In this document: piece by piece, positions 53,264 through 62,941 of the stretch
How positions within the stretch are numbered: the first letter of the stretch is position 1
Layout of the letters: each line of letters starts with the position of its first letter
NCBI GenBank assembly: GCA_040429635.1
Contig: CP158972.1
Span: 3,231,501 to 3,295,500 of the forward strand
Direction: 5' to 3'
Length of the DNA: 64,000 nt
Source: Tamlana crocina
GTDB taxonomy: Bacteria; Bacteroidota; Bacteroidia; Flavobacteriales; Flavobacteriaceae
Notes under the pieces: model-generated
Told to the model about the DNA's origin: nothing
Database searches by the model: none
Seen by the model: the letters and a program-made list of their open reading frames with translations, nothing else
Program-made: the position numbers and the translations under genes

Positions 53264-54367
53264 TTACTCTAATCTCATTACTTCACTTCCTGCTAACAAA
53301 AAGGCTCCTGTACCATAGTTTTGCCAACTCTTTGCGCCAGCTCCAGTTGGTGCATCTCCAATATTTTGTACCCAACCTACCATACCGTTTTCTTGCTGAC
53401 AATCTTCAAGTGCCTTCCATGCCTTTTGTATAGTTGGCATGAATTCTTGTTTAGAAAGTAACTTATTGTTAACTCCCCATGCCAAAGCAAATGTAAAAAA
53501 TCCGCTGCCACTGGTCTCCCCATGACTATAAGAATCTGGATCTAAAAGACTGGTTCTCCATAGACCATCTTCAGATTGAATCGATTTTATTTTAAAAGCC
53601 ATCTCTTTAAACAAATTTTCATAAAAAGCTCTGTGTTTATAATCTTTTGGCATATCATCCAAAACTAAGGCTAGCCCCCCTAAAACCCATCCGTTCCCTC
53701 GAGACCAAAATATTTTTCTTCCATTTTCGGCTTTTTTATCATTTTTATCTCCCTTCCATACAAAGCGGAGGTCTCTTGCAAAAAGGTGCTCCTCCTGATC
53801 ATAAAGTAAATTATACGTTTCCATATAATATTTATGCATTTCATCTAAAAAAGAAGAATCGTTTTTATTCTTGGAGTAACTCGCCAAAACAGGAGGTGCC
53901 ATAAACAGGGCATCGCACCACCACCATAAAATATGGGTTAAACTGTCTTTAGGGCCATGTCTCCATGGATTGGGTTCAAATAAGTGTTTATCAATAAAAG
54001 TGGAGGATGGCTCTAGGTTCACCAAATCCTTTCTCGTGCCGTCTATGTATAAATATGGATAGACAATGGCAATATCGTCTGCATGATGGTAGCGTTTAAG
54101 CGTTTCCCACTGGTTATTATATCCCATGGTTTTTAGAGCTGCAAGAAATATTTGATTTTTAGTGGCTTGATGGGCACGCACCACCCCCGTATAATAGGCA
54201 CCATTGGTCCAATCTGTTGGAGAAATGGCAAAAATGGGATGTTGTTCCTGCCATTCTAAAGCCTTTACCATTTTATCTTCTATGCTTGCACTCTGCGAAA
54301 TTAATTTGCAGGACGTTATGGCCAATACCCCAAAGGCAACCAATGCTTTTAAATACACTTTTTTCAT
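53264..54367 (-). CDS. GH105 unsaturated rhamnogalacturonyl/glucuronyl hydrolase, lipoprotein
   Basis: 367 residues. Lipoprotein signal [13 protein letters not shown], then an (alpha/alpha)6 barrel. GH105 traits: [15 protein letters not shown] with the Asp of the catalytic site, [31 protein letters not shown], and [15 protein letters not shown]. The enzyme family removes 4,5-unsaturated uronic acid from the non-reducing end of oligosaccharides made by polysaccharide lyases, by hydration of the double bond. So a lyase (not in this window) is expected upstream in the pathway. ATG 54367 chosen for the signal peptide. Transcribed away from the DUF1080 operon. Confidence 0.93.
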   Translation of the reverse strand: MKKVYLKALVAFGVLAITSCKLISQSASIEDKMVKALEWQEQHPIFAISPTDWTNGAYYTGVVRAHQATKNQIFLAALKTMGYNNQWETLKRYHHADDIAIVYPYLYIDGTRKDLVNLEPSSTFIDKHLFEPNPWRHGPKDSLTHILWWWCDALFMAPPVLASYSKNKNDSSFLDEMHKYYMETYNLLYDQEEHLFARDLRFVWKGDKNDKKAENGRKIFWSRGNGWVLGGLALVLDDMPKDYKHRAFYENLFKEMAFKIKSIQSEDGLWRTSLLDPDSYSHGETSGSGFFTFALAWGVNNKLLSKQEFMPTIQKAWKALEDCQQENGMVGWVQNIGDAPTGAGAKSWQNYGTGAFLLAGSEVMRLE

Positions 54368-54432
54368 TATTCTTAATTTATCTTTTAATATTAAACCGTA
54401 CTCCAAAAAAACAAAAACAAAACACGTTATCC

Positions 54433-54477
54433 ATCCTGTCCCTTACAGGTTAGAACAGCAACCCTATTCCACAGGAT
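54433..54477. promoter_or_regulatory. Inverted ACAGGAT sites between GH105 and DUF1080 genes
   Basis: ATCCTGT at 54433-54439 and ACAGGAT at 54471-54477, opposite orientations, with a partial TACAGG at 54444-54449 between them. Each lies 66-74 bases ahead of one of the two divergent start codons. Same heptamer as at 49814-49830. Confidence 0.4.
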
Positions 54478-54544
54478 ACTTTATTTTATAAACCATTTTA
54501 TATTGCACATTAGTTTACTATAAATAAAAGTAAAGCAAATAATT

Positions 54545-55924
54545 ATGAAACTGATTAAAATTAACGCCTTTAAAATTACTTTAGCTGTAATGGCCATATT
54601 GTGTACTTTCAATTGTTCTAACTCCAAAAAAGACCATGTACCTTGGAAATTATTAATCGATGGCAATACAACCAATGGATGGCATATTAAAGGAGGTACA
54701 GCCACATACAAAGTTAAAGATGGAGTTATAACCGGAACTACTGTAGCAAATACCCCAAATACGTTTTTATCAACCAATGAATTTTACAGCGATTTTATAC
54801 TAGAATTAGAATTCTTGGTTCCCCAAGGCATGAACTCGGGCGTACAAATAAGGAGCAATAGTTTTCCATATTACCAAAATGGACGCGTACATGGTTATCA
54901 AGTTGAAATAGATCCCTCAAAACGGGCTTGGACTGGAGGCATTTACGATGAAGGCAGAAGAAAATGGCTAAACCCATTAAAAGAGAATACAAAAGCACAA
55001 CAAGCGTTTTTGCAAAACGAATGGAACCATTTTCGAATAGAAGCTATTGGCGACACCATAAAAACATGGATAAACAATGTACCAGCATCCTTTTTAATTG
55101 ATGACAAAACTGCTTCTGGATTTATTGGCCTCCAAGTACACCGTATTTTTGAAGAGAATCAAGCTGGAAAAAACATCTCTTGGAGAAACATAAAAATTCT
55201 AACTGAAGATTTAGAAAAATACACCAAAAACACCCCATTACAGCCTGTTATTACCAAAAACAGCTTAACAATGGATGAAAACCTGAGAGGTTGGAAAATG
55301 CTTTGGGACGGAAAAACCACCAAAGGTTGGCGAGGCGCTAAATTAGACTCATTTCCAAAACACGGCTGGCAAATTAAAGATGGCGAACTTATTGTCCTTT
55401 CCTCGGGCGGTGCCGAATCTGCTGCAGGCGGAGACATTGTTACCGAAAAACTATACGGCGACTTTGAGTTAAAAGTAGATTTTAAGTTAACACCCGGAGC
55501 CAATAGCGGTATAAAATATTATGTTGATACCGAAATAAACAAAGGCCCTGGGTCTTCAATAGGGTTAGAGTACCAAATTCTAGATGACGCCCTGCACCCA
55601 GATGCAAAATTAGGAAGCCATGAGGGCAGCAGAACAGTTGCTTCCCTTTACGACCTAATCCAGGCAGATTCTATTAAACCAATTAACCGTATAGGCCAAT
55701 GGAATACTGCTCATATCATCTCAAAAAACAACCATGTAGAGCATTGGCTTAACGGTACAAAGGTTTTAGAATATGAACGCGGTAACGATGTCTTTAAAAA
55801 ATTAGTTTCAGAAAGCAAATACGAAAAATGGCCAAACTTTGGGCTGCTAGATAAAGGCCAAATATTACTTCAGGACCATGGAGACCGTGTAGCTTTCAGA
55901 AATATTAAAATTAAAACTTACTAA
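54545..55924 (+). CDS. Lipoprotein with two DUF1080 (keto-glycoside hydrolase/lyase-type) domains
   Basis: 459 residues. Lipoprotein signal ending AILCTFNC. Two concanavalin-like jelly-roll DUF1080 domains: about 32-220 (WKLLIDGNTTNGWHIKGG ... MNSGVQIRSN ... VHGYQVEID) and about 250-458 (MLWDGKTTKGWRGAKLD ... ANSGIKYYVDT ... SIGLEYQILDD). Members of this family have been shown in gut Bacteroides to act on 3-keto glycosides formed by Gfo/Idh/MocA dehydrogenases. Two such dehydrogenases follow, the first after 3 bases, so a joint role is likely. Carbohydrate binding without catalysis is the alternative. First gene of the operon. Confidence 0.88.
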   Translation: MKLIKINAFKITLAVMAILCTFNCSNSKKDHVPWKLLIDGNTTNGWHIKGGTATYKVKDGVITGTTVANTPNTFLSTNEFYSDFILELEFLVPQGMNSGVQIRSNSFPYYQNGRVHGYQVEIDPSKRAWTGGIYDEGRRKWLNPLKENTKAQQAFLQNEWNHFRIEAIGDTIKTWINNVPASFLIDDKTASGFIGLQVHRIFEENQAGKNISWRNIKILTEDLEKYTKNTPLQPVITKNSLTMDENLRGWKMLWDGKTTKGWRGAKLDSFPKHGWQIKDGELIVLSSGGAESAAGGDIVTEKLYGDFELKVDFKLTPGANSGIKYYVDTEINKGPGSSIGLEYQILDDALHPDAKLGSHEGSRTVASLYDLIQADSIKPINRIGQWNTAHIISKNNHVEHWLNGTKVLEYERGNDVFKKLVSESKYEKWPNFGLLDKGQILLQDHGDRVAFRNIKIKTY

Positions 55925-55927
55925 AAC

Positions 55928-57268
55928 ATGAACTCTCGAAGAGATTTTATTAAAAAAACAGCATTAACAGGGGCAGCTATAACGCTCACTAATTCGGCTA
56001 TGGCGATGTCTGCTAAAAGTTATAACAAGATTATAGGTTCAAACGAACGTTTAAACATTGCCATTGTAGGCTTGGGTCGCAGACTTCCAGCTTTTAAGGA
56101 ACCCATCGCTCTAAAAGAAAGTAACGTTAAACTATCTTATTTATGCGACGTCATGGAAAGTCAACGCCTAAAAGCCCATAAAGATTTCAAAAAAATTATT
56201 GACTACACCCCTACACTAGAAAATGACTTAAGAAAAGTTTTAGATGACAAAAATGTAGATGTTATAATAAATGCCACACCAGATCATTGGCACACCCCTG
56301 GTTCCATTATGGCCATGCAAGCAGGCAAACATGTTTACGTTGAAAAGCCCTGCAGCCATAATATGAACGAAAACGAACTACTCGTAAAAGCATCAAAACA
56401 CTACAATAAAATTGTCCAAATGGGAAATCAGCAACGATCTTCTGGGCATACCGTTGAGATTATTAAAGAAATACATAACGGAGTTATTGGAGAACCCTAT
56501 AAGGCTGTTGCTTTTTACAATAACACCAGAGGCGAAGTACCAATACAGAAGCCCGCACCAGTACCAGCAGGCTTAGATTGGAACTTGTGGCAAGGGCCCG
56601 CCCCACGAAGGAAGTACACCTCAGAAACATGGAACTATAATTGGCACTGGTATGGCTGGGAGTATGGAACAGCAGAAGCTGGAAATAACGCCACACATGA
56701 GTTGGATGTTGCACGTTGGGCTTTACAAACCGATTTGCCAAATCATGTATACGTAGAAGCCGAAAAACGGCATTTTGTAGAGGATGGCTGGGAAATGTAT
56801 GATGATATGGAAGCTACCTTTAAATTTCGAGACAATAAAATAATAAAATGGGACGGCAAGTCCAGAAATGCCTATGGCACATATGGCCCTGGAAGAGGTA
56901 CTATTATATATGGAACTAACGGGGCTGTTTTTGTTGACAGAAGCAAATACATTCTTTACGATCGTGGTGGTAATATCTTGAAAAATAGCGAATCTGAAAC
57001 AAACGAGTCGGGAACAGCTTTAGGTGGAGGCGGACAGACTTCAACCAAACATGTTCAAAACCTTTTTGATGCCATTCGAGGCAAATCGCCACTAACGGCC
57101 CCCATAGAAGATGCCAGCCTTAGCATGGCAATGGTGCATTATGCCAATATCTCATTCAGAATAAACCAAGCTTTCGATATTGACGATAAAACAGGGGTTA
57201 TGTACAACAGAGCAGCTATGGCGTTGTGGGGTAGAAATTATGAAAAAGGATGGGAAATACAATTTTAA
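55928..57268 (+). CDS. Gfo/Idh/MocA family oxidoreductase, Tat-exported (first copy)
   Basis: 446 residues. Twin-arginine signal (MNSRRDFIKKTALTGAAITL) predicts export of a folded, cofactor-loaded enzyme to the periplasm. Rossmann motif LNIAIVGLGRRLPAF, the sugar-dehydrogenase signature VYVEKPCSHN with Lys140, and a C-terminal beta-sheet domain with NWHWYGWEYGTAEAGNN and a HELDVARWAL stretch typical of secreted Bacteroidota members. It probably oxidises or reduces a sugar hydroxyl, likely at C3, with tightly bound NAD(H). It lies between the DUF1080 lipoprotein and the second copy. Confidence 0.92.
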   Translation: MNSRRDFIKKTALTGAAITLTNSAMAMSAKSYNKIIGSNERLNIAIVGLGRRLPAFKEPIALKESNVKLSYLCDVMESQRLKAHKDFKKIIDYTPTLENDLRKVLDDKNVDVIINATPDHWHTPGSIMAMQAGKHVYVEKPCSHNMNENELLVKASKHYNKIVQMGNQQRSSGHTVEIIKEIHNGVIGEPYKAVAFYNNTRGEVPIQKPAPVPAGLDWNLWQGPAPRRKYTSETWNYNWHWYGWEYGTAEAGNNATHELDVARWALQTDLPNHVYVEAEKRHFVEDGWEMYDDMEATFKFRDNKIIKWDGKSRNAYGTYGPGRGTIIYGTNGAVFVDRSKYILYDRGGNILKNSESETNESGTALGGGGQTSTKHVQNLFDAIRGKSPLTAPIEDASLSMAMVHYANISFRINQAFDIDDKTGVMYNRAAMALWGRNYEKGWEIQF

Positions 57269-57269
57269 C

Positions 57270-58469
57270 ATGAATAGAAGAAAATTTTTAATAAACGGAA
57301 CAGCAGCATCGATAACACTAGCGGCCAGCACAACCATTTTAGCTCAAGCAGCAAGCTTTTCCAACAAGAAAATAAATATAGGTATTATTGGCACAGGAGC
57401 TAGAGGCGCTGGTTTAATACCCTTTATAAACGAAATAGAAAACCTGAATGTTTACGCCTGTTGCGATGTTATTCCATTTCGATTAGAACAGGGGCTAAAA
57501 AGAGCAGGAAATAAAACAAAAAGTTACACCAATTATAAAGACCTATTGAAAGACAAAGCTATTGATGCTGTAATAGTAGCCACTCCATTCAGCACACATT
57601 CACAAATAGCTATCGATGCGGTTTCTGCGGGCAAACATGTGTATTGCGAAAAAACCATGGCAAAAGGATACAACGGCATCAAAAAACTAATAAACAAGGT
57701 AAAAACCTCAAAGGTTATATTTCAAACTGGCCATCAATACCATAGCTCCAGGTTATATACTCATGTTGTTCAACTAATAAAAGAAGGGAAGGCAGGTAAA
57801 ATAGCGGCCTTTGAATGCCAATGGAATCGAAACCACTCTTGGCGAAAACCTGTACCCGAACCCAGCCTAGAGCGAGCCATCAACTGGCGTATGTACAGGG
57901 AATATTCTGGAGGCCTTGTGGCAGAATTATGTTCGCACCAAATAGACTTTGTTAACACTGTTTTAGATGCAAACCCCATTCAAGTTATGGGAACAGGAGG
58001 TATCGATTTTTGGAAAGACGGACGTGAAACTTACGACAACATCCACCTAACCTATAGTTACCCCAACGGCATTGAAGCTAAATTTTCGTGTATTTTGAGC
58101 AACGCCAAAGACAGGTACCAAATAAAAATAATAGGAAATAAGGGAACCTTAATTCTAACAACCACTTCTGCAAGGTTTTATCCAGAGGACGAAAAATCAA
58201 AAAAAGCTCCCGTTATAAGCCAAGATGTAGATGGCGTATCGGGCGCTACTATGCAAAAAGATGAGGTTGCTTATTATGAACCTATAAACATAACTCACGA
58301 AAACCCTAGCAAACAAGCGCTACTCGATTTTAGAAACAGCATTTTAGATAATACAACACCCGTTTCAAACGTAATTACCGGAGCAAGGGCTGCTTACTGC
58401 GTACAAATGGGGATAGATGCCATGCGAAATAATAAAATCGTAACATGGAATTCTGAATTTGGAGTATAA
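57270..58469 (+). CDS. Gfo/Idh/MocA family oxidoreductase, Tat-exported (second copy)
   Basis: 400 residues, starting one base after the stop codon of the first copy. The twin-arginine signal is MNRRKFLINGTAASITLAAS. Rossmann motif INIGIIGTGARGAGLIPF. The EKP signature is changed to VYCEKTMAKG, but Lys128 is kept. Further family features: SGGLVAELCSHQIDFVNTVL, with His in the active-site helix. It differs greatly in sequence from the first copy, so the two probably act on different substrates or steps, for example oxidation of one glycoside and reduction of the freed keto-sugar. ATG 57270 chosen for the Tat signal; longer frames overlap the first copy. Confidence 0.92.
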   Translation: MNRRKFLINGTAASITLAASTTILAQAASFSNKKINIGIIGTGARGAGLIPFINEIENLNVYACCDVIPFRLEQGLKRAGNKTKSYTNYKDLLKDKAIDAVIVATPFSTHSQIAIDAVSAGKHVYCEKTMAKGYNGIKKLINKVKTSKVIFQTGHQYHSSRLYTHVVQLIKEGKAGKIAAFECQWNRNHSWRKPVPEPSLERAINWRMYREYSGGLVAELCSHQIDFVNTVLDANPIQVMGTGGIDFWKDGRETYDNIHLTYSYPNGIEAKFSCILSNAKDRYQIKIIGNKGTLILTTTSARFYPEDEKSKKAPVISQDVDGVSGATMQKDEVAYYEPINITHENPSKQALLDFRNSILDNTTPVSNVITGARAAYCVQMGIDAMRNNKIVTWNSEFGV

Positions 58470-58530
58470 ATTTTTGCTATGAGTTTAAAGTCGTTACCTA
58501 ATTTCTAAACACTACAGAAGGCTTAAAACA

Positions 58531-61500
58531 TTATCCCGCCTGCCGTTTATAGCTATTTATATATTCGGTAGGTGTTTGTCCAAATTGCTTTTTAAAACAA
58601 GTCCTAAAGTATTTTGGATCTGAAAAACCTACCATAAAAACAACCTCGGTAATTGAATACTTTCCTGATTTTATGAGGTTTGACGCACGTTTTATTCTAA
58701 TTGTTCTCATGAACTCTGATGTAGATTGACCTGTGATAGACTTGATTTTTAAATGTAATGCAGAGCGGCTCATTCCTATATCCATTGCAAATTGTTCCAC
58801 AGAATAGTCTGTGTTATCAATATTTTTTTTGACTATTTTCAGACATTTCTTTAAAAATTCTTTGTCAAGCTTATTGGACAACTCTTTCCAAGTGGAGGAC
58901 GTTGGCTTGGTTTTAAATTTTTCTGCCCATTGTTTTTTAGTCTTCAATATGTTTCCAACCCTGAGCCTTAAAACTTCTATATTGAAAGGCTTTAAAACAA
59001 ACTCATCTGCACCTGTTTCAAGTCCTTCTTTTTCGTTTTCTAAACCTGACTTGGCCGTAAGGATGATAACGGGTATATGGCTTGTTTTTATATCATTCTT
59101 AAGGATTTTACACATTTCAATACCGTTCATATTATTCATCATTAAATCGGTAATAATCAGGTCGGGATTATTTTTTGCAGCTGAATCTAGTCCTTCTTGC
59201 CCGTTATTTGCACATAGCACATGATAGAACTTACTAAAATAATTGGACAAGTACTCCTGCAAATCCTTATTATCTTCAACAATTAGTATAGTAGGTGTTT
59301 CTGAGGAATGCCGTATTACTTGACTATTCTTCTTGCCCTCCGCGGTAACATCTCTTAAATCTTTTATTTCGTTTTTAACAAAATTAAAGTGGTGCTGTTT
59401 AGGCCGTTCTTCCAAGATGGCGGTATCTTCATAGGCCATTTTTGAAAGCGGTATTGAAACGGTACAAATTGTACCTTTGTTAACCTCGCTTGATATTTCA
59501 ATACTTCCCTTATGTATCTCAACAAGTCGCTTAGTGTAAGCTAGCCCTAAACCAGAGCCCGTTTGTATTGTATTACTTTCTGTTTTCGCTTGGTAAAACC
59601 TTTCAAACAAACTGGGCAATTCCTCATTTTCTATTCCAACACCTTCATCTATCACTTTTATAATCGCAAATTCCTTTTCACCCTGACGTTCTTTGTTTAT
59701 TACTAGTTTCACTTTTCTATTGGGCGGAGTGAACTTAAATGCATTAGACAAGAGGTTGTATAATATTTTTTCAACTTTATCATTATCAAACCAGGCTGGA
59801 ATATTATTTTGGTGGGGTATAAAAATAAAATCAATTCGCCTTTCATCTGCTATTTCGTGAAATGCATCATAAATTTCTTTTGCAAATTCCACCAAGTCAC
59901 CTTCTTCAACAATTAGGTTAACCTCCCCCGACTCTACCTTTCTAAAATCAAGCAATTGATTTATTAAACGCAACAAACGTGTAGAGTTTTTGTACATTAT
60001 GTTATTTAGGCGTTGCAAATACTCGGTATCATTACTACCCTCCATAATCTGCTGGAGGGGCCCTATAATTAGTGTTAGCGGGGTTCGTAATTCGTGCGAA
60101 ATATTTGTGAAAAAGCGCAATTTCATCTGGTTTATTTCTAATGATTTTTCATGAAGCGCACTTTCTAATTTTAATTTATTTTTTAGCTTAATTTGATTCC
60201 ATCTTACTTTAAATATTATGTATATTACGGTAAGTCCCGCTACCACAAAAAACAAAATTGCTGGGGGCGTTAAATACCAAGGCGGAGTTATTATGATATC
60301 AATTTTTTTAGGTATTTCGTTCCAAACTCCTGAGCTATTAGCGCCATAAACTTTAAAAGCGTAGGTTCCAGGAGGCACATTGGTGTAAGACGCAAACCTT
60401 CTATCACCACCTTTGGATGTTTGGGGTTTATCTTCAAAACCTTCTAAAAAAAACCTGTAACGGTTCTTTTCTGGGTTCGAAAAATGCATACTTGAAAAAG
60501 CGAACTCAAAAGAATTTAAATAAAAAGGCAATTTAATTTCTTTAGTTTCATTAATATCTTTTTTTAGAACTACGTGGCCGTTTATCTCTTTACCGACATC
60601 CACAGACTCATTAAAAAGCTTAAAGTCGGTTATTGCCACTTGTGGGGGAAGCATATTAACTGTTAGGCTATTGGGTTGAAAAAATGTAAACCCATTTACG
60701 CCACCGCAAAACATCATTCCTGAGGAGGTAAAAGCCATAGCGCTATCCCTAAACTCATCAACGTTAAAACCATCTCTTTTTTCAAAGTAAATTATTTCAC
60801 CGGTTTTAGGGTTTAGCTTAGAAATTTTCCTAGCATGCATGAGCCAAATATTACCTTGCAAATCTTCCCTTATTTGATAGACCACATTGCTTGGCAAGCC
60901 ATTTTCAATTGTGTAATGGGCAAACTCCAATTGATCGGCTTGGGTTGTGTTTAATCGGTTTAATCCGCCGCCTGAAGTACCTATATACAAAGTACCATCT
61001 TTTGTTTGGTACAAGTCCAGTATGTAATCGTTACTTAAAGTGGTAGAATCTCCAATTGTGCTAAAATATTTATCGAACTTTACCGAGCTTCCATGTGCTT
61101 TTTTTAACCTGTTCAGTCCATTATTTGTACCTATCCAGATAGTACCTTGGTTATCTTCTAATATATCTCGAATATTATTGTTTGATATGTTTGAAAGCTC
61201 GTTTCCAGAGGTGTTATAACTAGTAATACGGTGAGGTTCTGAATGCTCATCAAAAGTCATTTTCACAAGTCCTTTCCCCCATACTCCAAACCAAAGATTG
61301 CCCTTTTGATCTTCTTCTATGGCAAAAACGCGACTGTCAATTAAGTTGCCGTCACTATCTCGAAGGCTGTTAAAGGCCTTGATTTGATAAGATTTGGACA
61401 TATCGTTATATGTAATCTTGCTGAGTCCACTTGTAGCGCCAACCCATACCCCGCCGTCCTTAGCTTTCTTTAATCGAGATAATTCACCTGTAATTTTGGG

Positions 61501-62796
61501 CTTAAGTCCTTGATCTAAGGTTTGTGAGTAGCTGTATATTAGTGTTGGTTTTGAACCTGCTTTAGAGTTGTTGTTAAATGTATGTGCATCTAAAGAAATA
61601 ATATCCCCATCCTGTGTTCCAAACCAATAACTGCCATCATTAACTTCACAAATGGACATAATAGGGGACTCAAATAGTTCTGAAGGTTGTTCAAAATTTA
61701 GATATTCGTTAGAGTTGTAAAAAGTGTGGTTATCTAAATCCATTTTATAGACCCCGTGGTTAAAGGTTCCCAACCAGAACACATTAGAATCGTCTATAAA
61801 CACCTGTTGTATGTCCTTTTGCCCTATTACTTTTTTTAACTGGCTATCTCGGGCTAAGTTAGCTTTAGCCCCAGTTTCAATATTATAATTAAGTAATAAT
61901 CTGTTTCCGCCGATCCATAACCTATTTTGTTTGTCGACAATCATGTCTATTCTGCGCTGTATTTTTAGAACATCTGGGGCTATACCCGAACTCAAAGCGA
62001 TTTTTTTCGACTCGATAACCTTCAAATCGTCAGTCAATTTCAACTTAACCAACTGTAGCCTATTGTTTATTATCCAAACAGTATTCTTTGGATATTCCAA
62101 GATATCAAGAACGCCTATTCCTGGTCCAAAAAGTGCTCCATTATAATTAACGGCATCAATTTTTAGCTTCGGCAGGCCATCCTTCTTAACAACATCTAGT
62201 TGGTATAATTGAACTTTTCCAGATGGAGAGGCTACCCAGTATTTTCCATTTAATGCCGGCACAATCTTTTTTATGTCTAGATTAAGGTCTTTGCCTTTTT
62301 CTAAAAAAGTGTCATTCTGTAATTGCCCTTTCTTATTAAGTTCAAAACACTTAATCCCTTTGGGAGCGTTAATGAAAAAAACGCCCGATTGCGATTGTTG
62401 AATATTGTTTAGTCCAGATGATTTTTCTCTATTATCTCCCTTGAAGTAGGTATCAATCTCTTCTGTTTCTGTATTTATTCTATTGAGTCCGGCCGAGGTT
62501 GGCACCCAAATAAAACCCTTCTGGTCTTCAAACAATTGAAACACAATATTACTACTTAAACCTTTTGAGTTTAAAGCATAATTATACTGTTTCATTGCGT
62601 ACCCGTCATACTTGTTAACGCCATTAAACGTTCCAAACCACAGGTAACCATGTTTGTCTTGAATTATACTCGACACCCTGTTATGGGAAAGCCCTTCATC
62701 TCCTCCTATATGGTTTAAACGCCATTGGGAAAACATACTTGTGGACGCAAAGAAAAGCAATCCAATAAAAAAAAAATTCAAAAGACTTTTTATCAT
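58531..62796 (-). CDS. Hybrid two-component system regulator (HTCS)
   Basis: 1421 residues. Signal peptide (LLNFFFIGLLFFASTSMFS), then about 14 periplasmic beta-propeller repeats (HGYLWFGTFNGVNKYDG, GTIWIGTNNGLNRLKKA) and a Y_Y_Y domain to about residue 840, one membrane helix (PAILFFVVAGLTVIYIIF), a histidine kinase with His901 in ISHELRTPLTLI and an ATPase domain with GSGLGLAYTKRLVE, a receiver domain with Asp1217 (LIITDLMMNNMNG), and a C-terminal AraC-type helix-turn-helix (MSRSALHLKIKSITGQSTSEF). HTCS proteins sense a glycan fragment in the periplasm and switch on the neighbouring locus. It converges on the DUF1080 operon. Confidence 0.97.
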   Translation of the reverse strand: MIKSLLNFFFIGLLFFASTSMFSQWRLNHIGGDEGLSHNRVSSIIQDKHGYLWFGTFNGVNKYDGYAMKQYNYALNSKGLSSNIVFQLFEDQKGFIWVPTSAGLNRINTETEEIDTYFKGDNREKSSGLNNIQQSQSGVFFINAPKGIKCFELNKKGQLQNDTFLEKGKDLNLDIKKIVPALNGKYWVASPSGKVQLYQLDVVKKDGLPKLKIDAVNYNGALFGPGIGVLDILEYPKNTVWIINNRLQLVKLKLTDDLKVIESKKIALSSGIAPDVLKIQRRIDMIVDKQNRLWIGGNRLLLNYNIETGAKANLARDSQLKKVIGQKDIQQVFIDDSNVFWLGTFNHGVYKMDLDNHTFYNSNEYLNFEQPSELFESPIMSICEVNDGSYWFGTQDGDIISLDAHTFNNNSKAGSKPTLIYSYSQTLDQGLKPKITGELSRLKKAKDGGVWVGATSGLSKITYNDMSKSYQIKAFNSLRDSDGNLIDSRVFAIEEDQKGNLWFGVWGKGLVKMTFDEHSEPHRITSYNTSGNELSNISNNNIRDILEDNQGTIWIGTNNGLNRLKKAHGSSVKFDKYFSTIGDSTTLSNDYILDLYQTKDGTLYIGTSGGGLNRLNTTQADQLEFAHYTIENGLPSNVVYQIREDLQGNIWLMHARKISKLNPKTGEIIYFEKRDGFNVDEFRDSAMAFTSSGMMFCGGVNGFTFFQPNSLTVNMLPPQVAITDFKLFNESVDVGKEINGHVVLKKDINETKEIKLPFYLNSFEFAFSSMHFSNPEKNRYRFFLEGFEDKPQTSKGGDRRFASYTNVPPGTYAFKVYGANSSGVWNEIPKKIDIIITPPWYLTPPAILFFVVAGLTVIYIIFKVRWNQIKLKNKLKLESALHEKSLEINQMKLRFFTNISHELRTPLTLIIGPLQQIMEGSNDTEYLQRLNNIMYKNSTRLLRLINQLLDFRKVESGEVNLIVEEGDLVEFAKEIYDAFHEIADERRIDFIFIPHQNNIPAWFDNDKVEKILYNLLSNAFKFTPPNRKVKLVINKERQGEKEFAIIKVIDEGVGIENEELPSLFERFYQAKTESNTIQTGSGLGLAYTKRLVEIHKGSIEISSEVNKGTICTVSIPLSKMAYEDTAILEERPKQHHFNFVKNEIKDLRDVTAEGKKNSQVIRHSSETPTILIVEDNKDLQEYLSNYFSKFYHVLCANNGQEGLDSAAKNNPDLIITDLMMNNMNGIEMCKILKNDIKTSHIPVIILTAKSGLENEKEGLETGADEFVLKPFNIEVLRLRVGNILKTKKQWAEKFKTKPTSSTWKELSNKLDKEFLKKCLKIVKKNIDNTDYSVEQFAMDIGMSRSALHLKIKSITGQSTSEFMRTIRIKRASNLIKSGKYSITEVVFMVGFSDPKYFRTCFKKQFGQTPTEYINSYKRQAG

Positions 62797-62941
62797 TTCA
62801 ACACAAAATTCATGTTTAATTTTGATAAATATATACAAACTGCTTTTAAGTCTTCCTATTTAGGACCATTTGCTGCAAAACATTTTGAAGTGATGGCTTA
62901 AAGTTTCATATTACAAACGCCCATCCCGACACCTATCGCCA

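Noticed and set aside
57180-57269. Overlap of the second Gfo/Idh/MocA gene with the first by about 90 bases
   Set aside because: Only an artefact of a longer frame. The Tat signal starts at ATG 57270, one base past the first gene's stop codon.
58811-59224. A 137-residue plus-strand open frame opposite the HTCS gene
   Set aside because: It lies wholly inside the receiver and kinase-end coding region, whose sense motifs are intact. No family pattern, so a chance frame.
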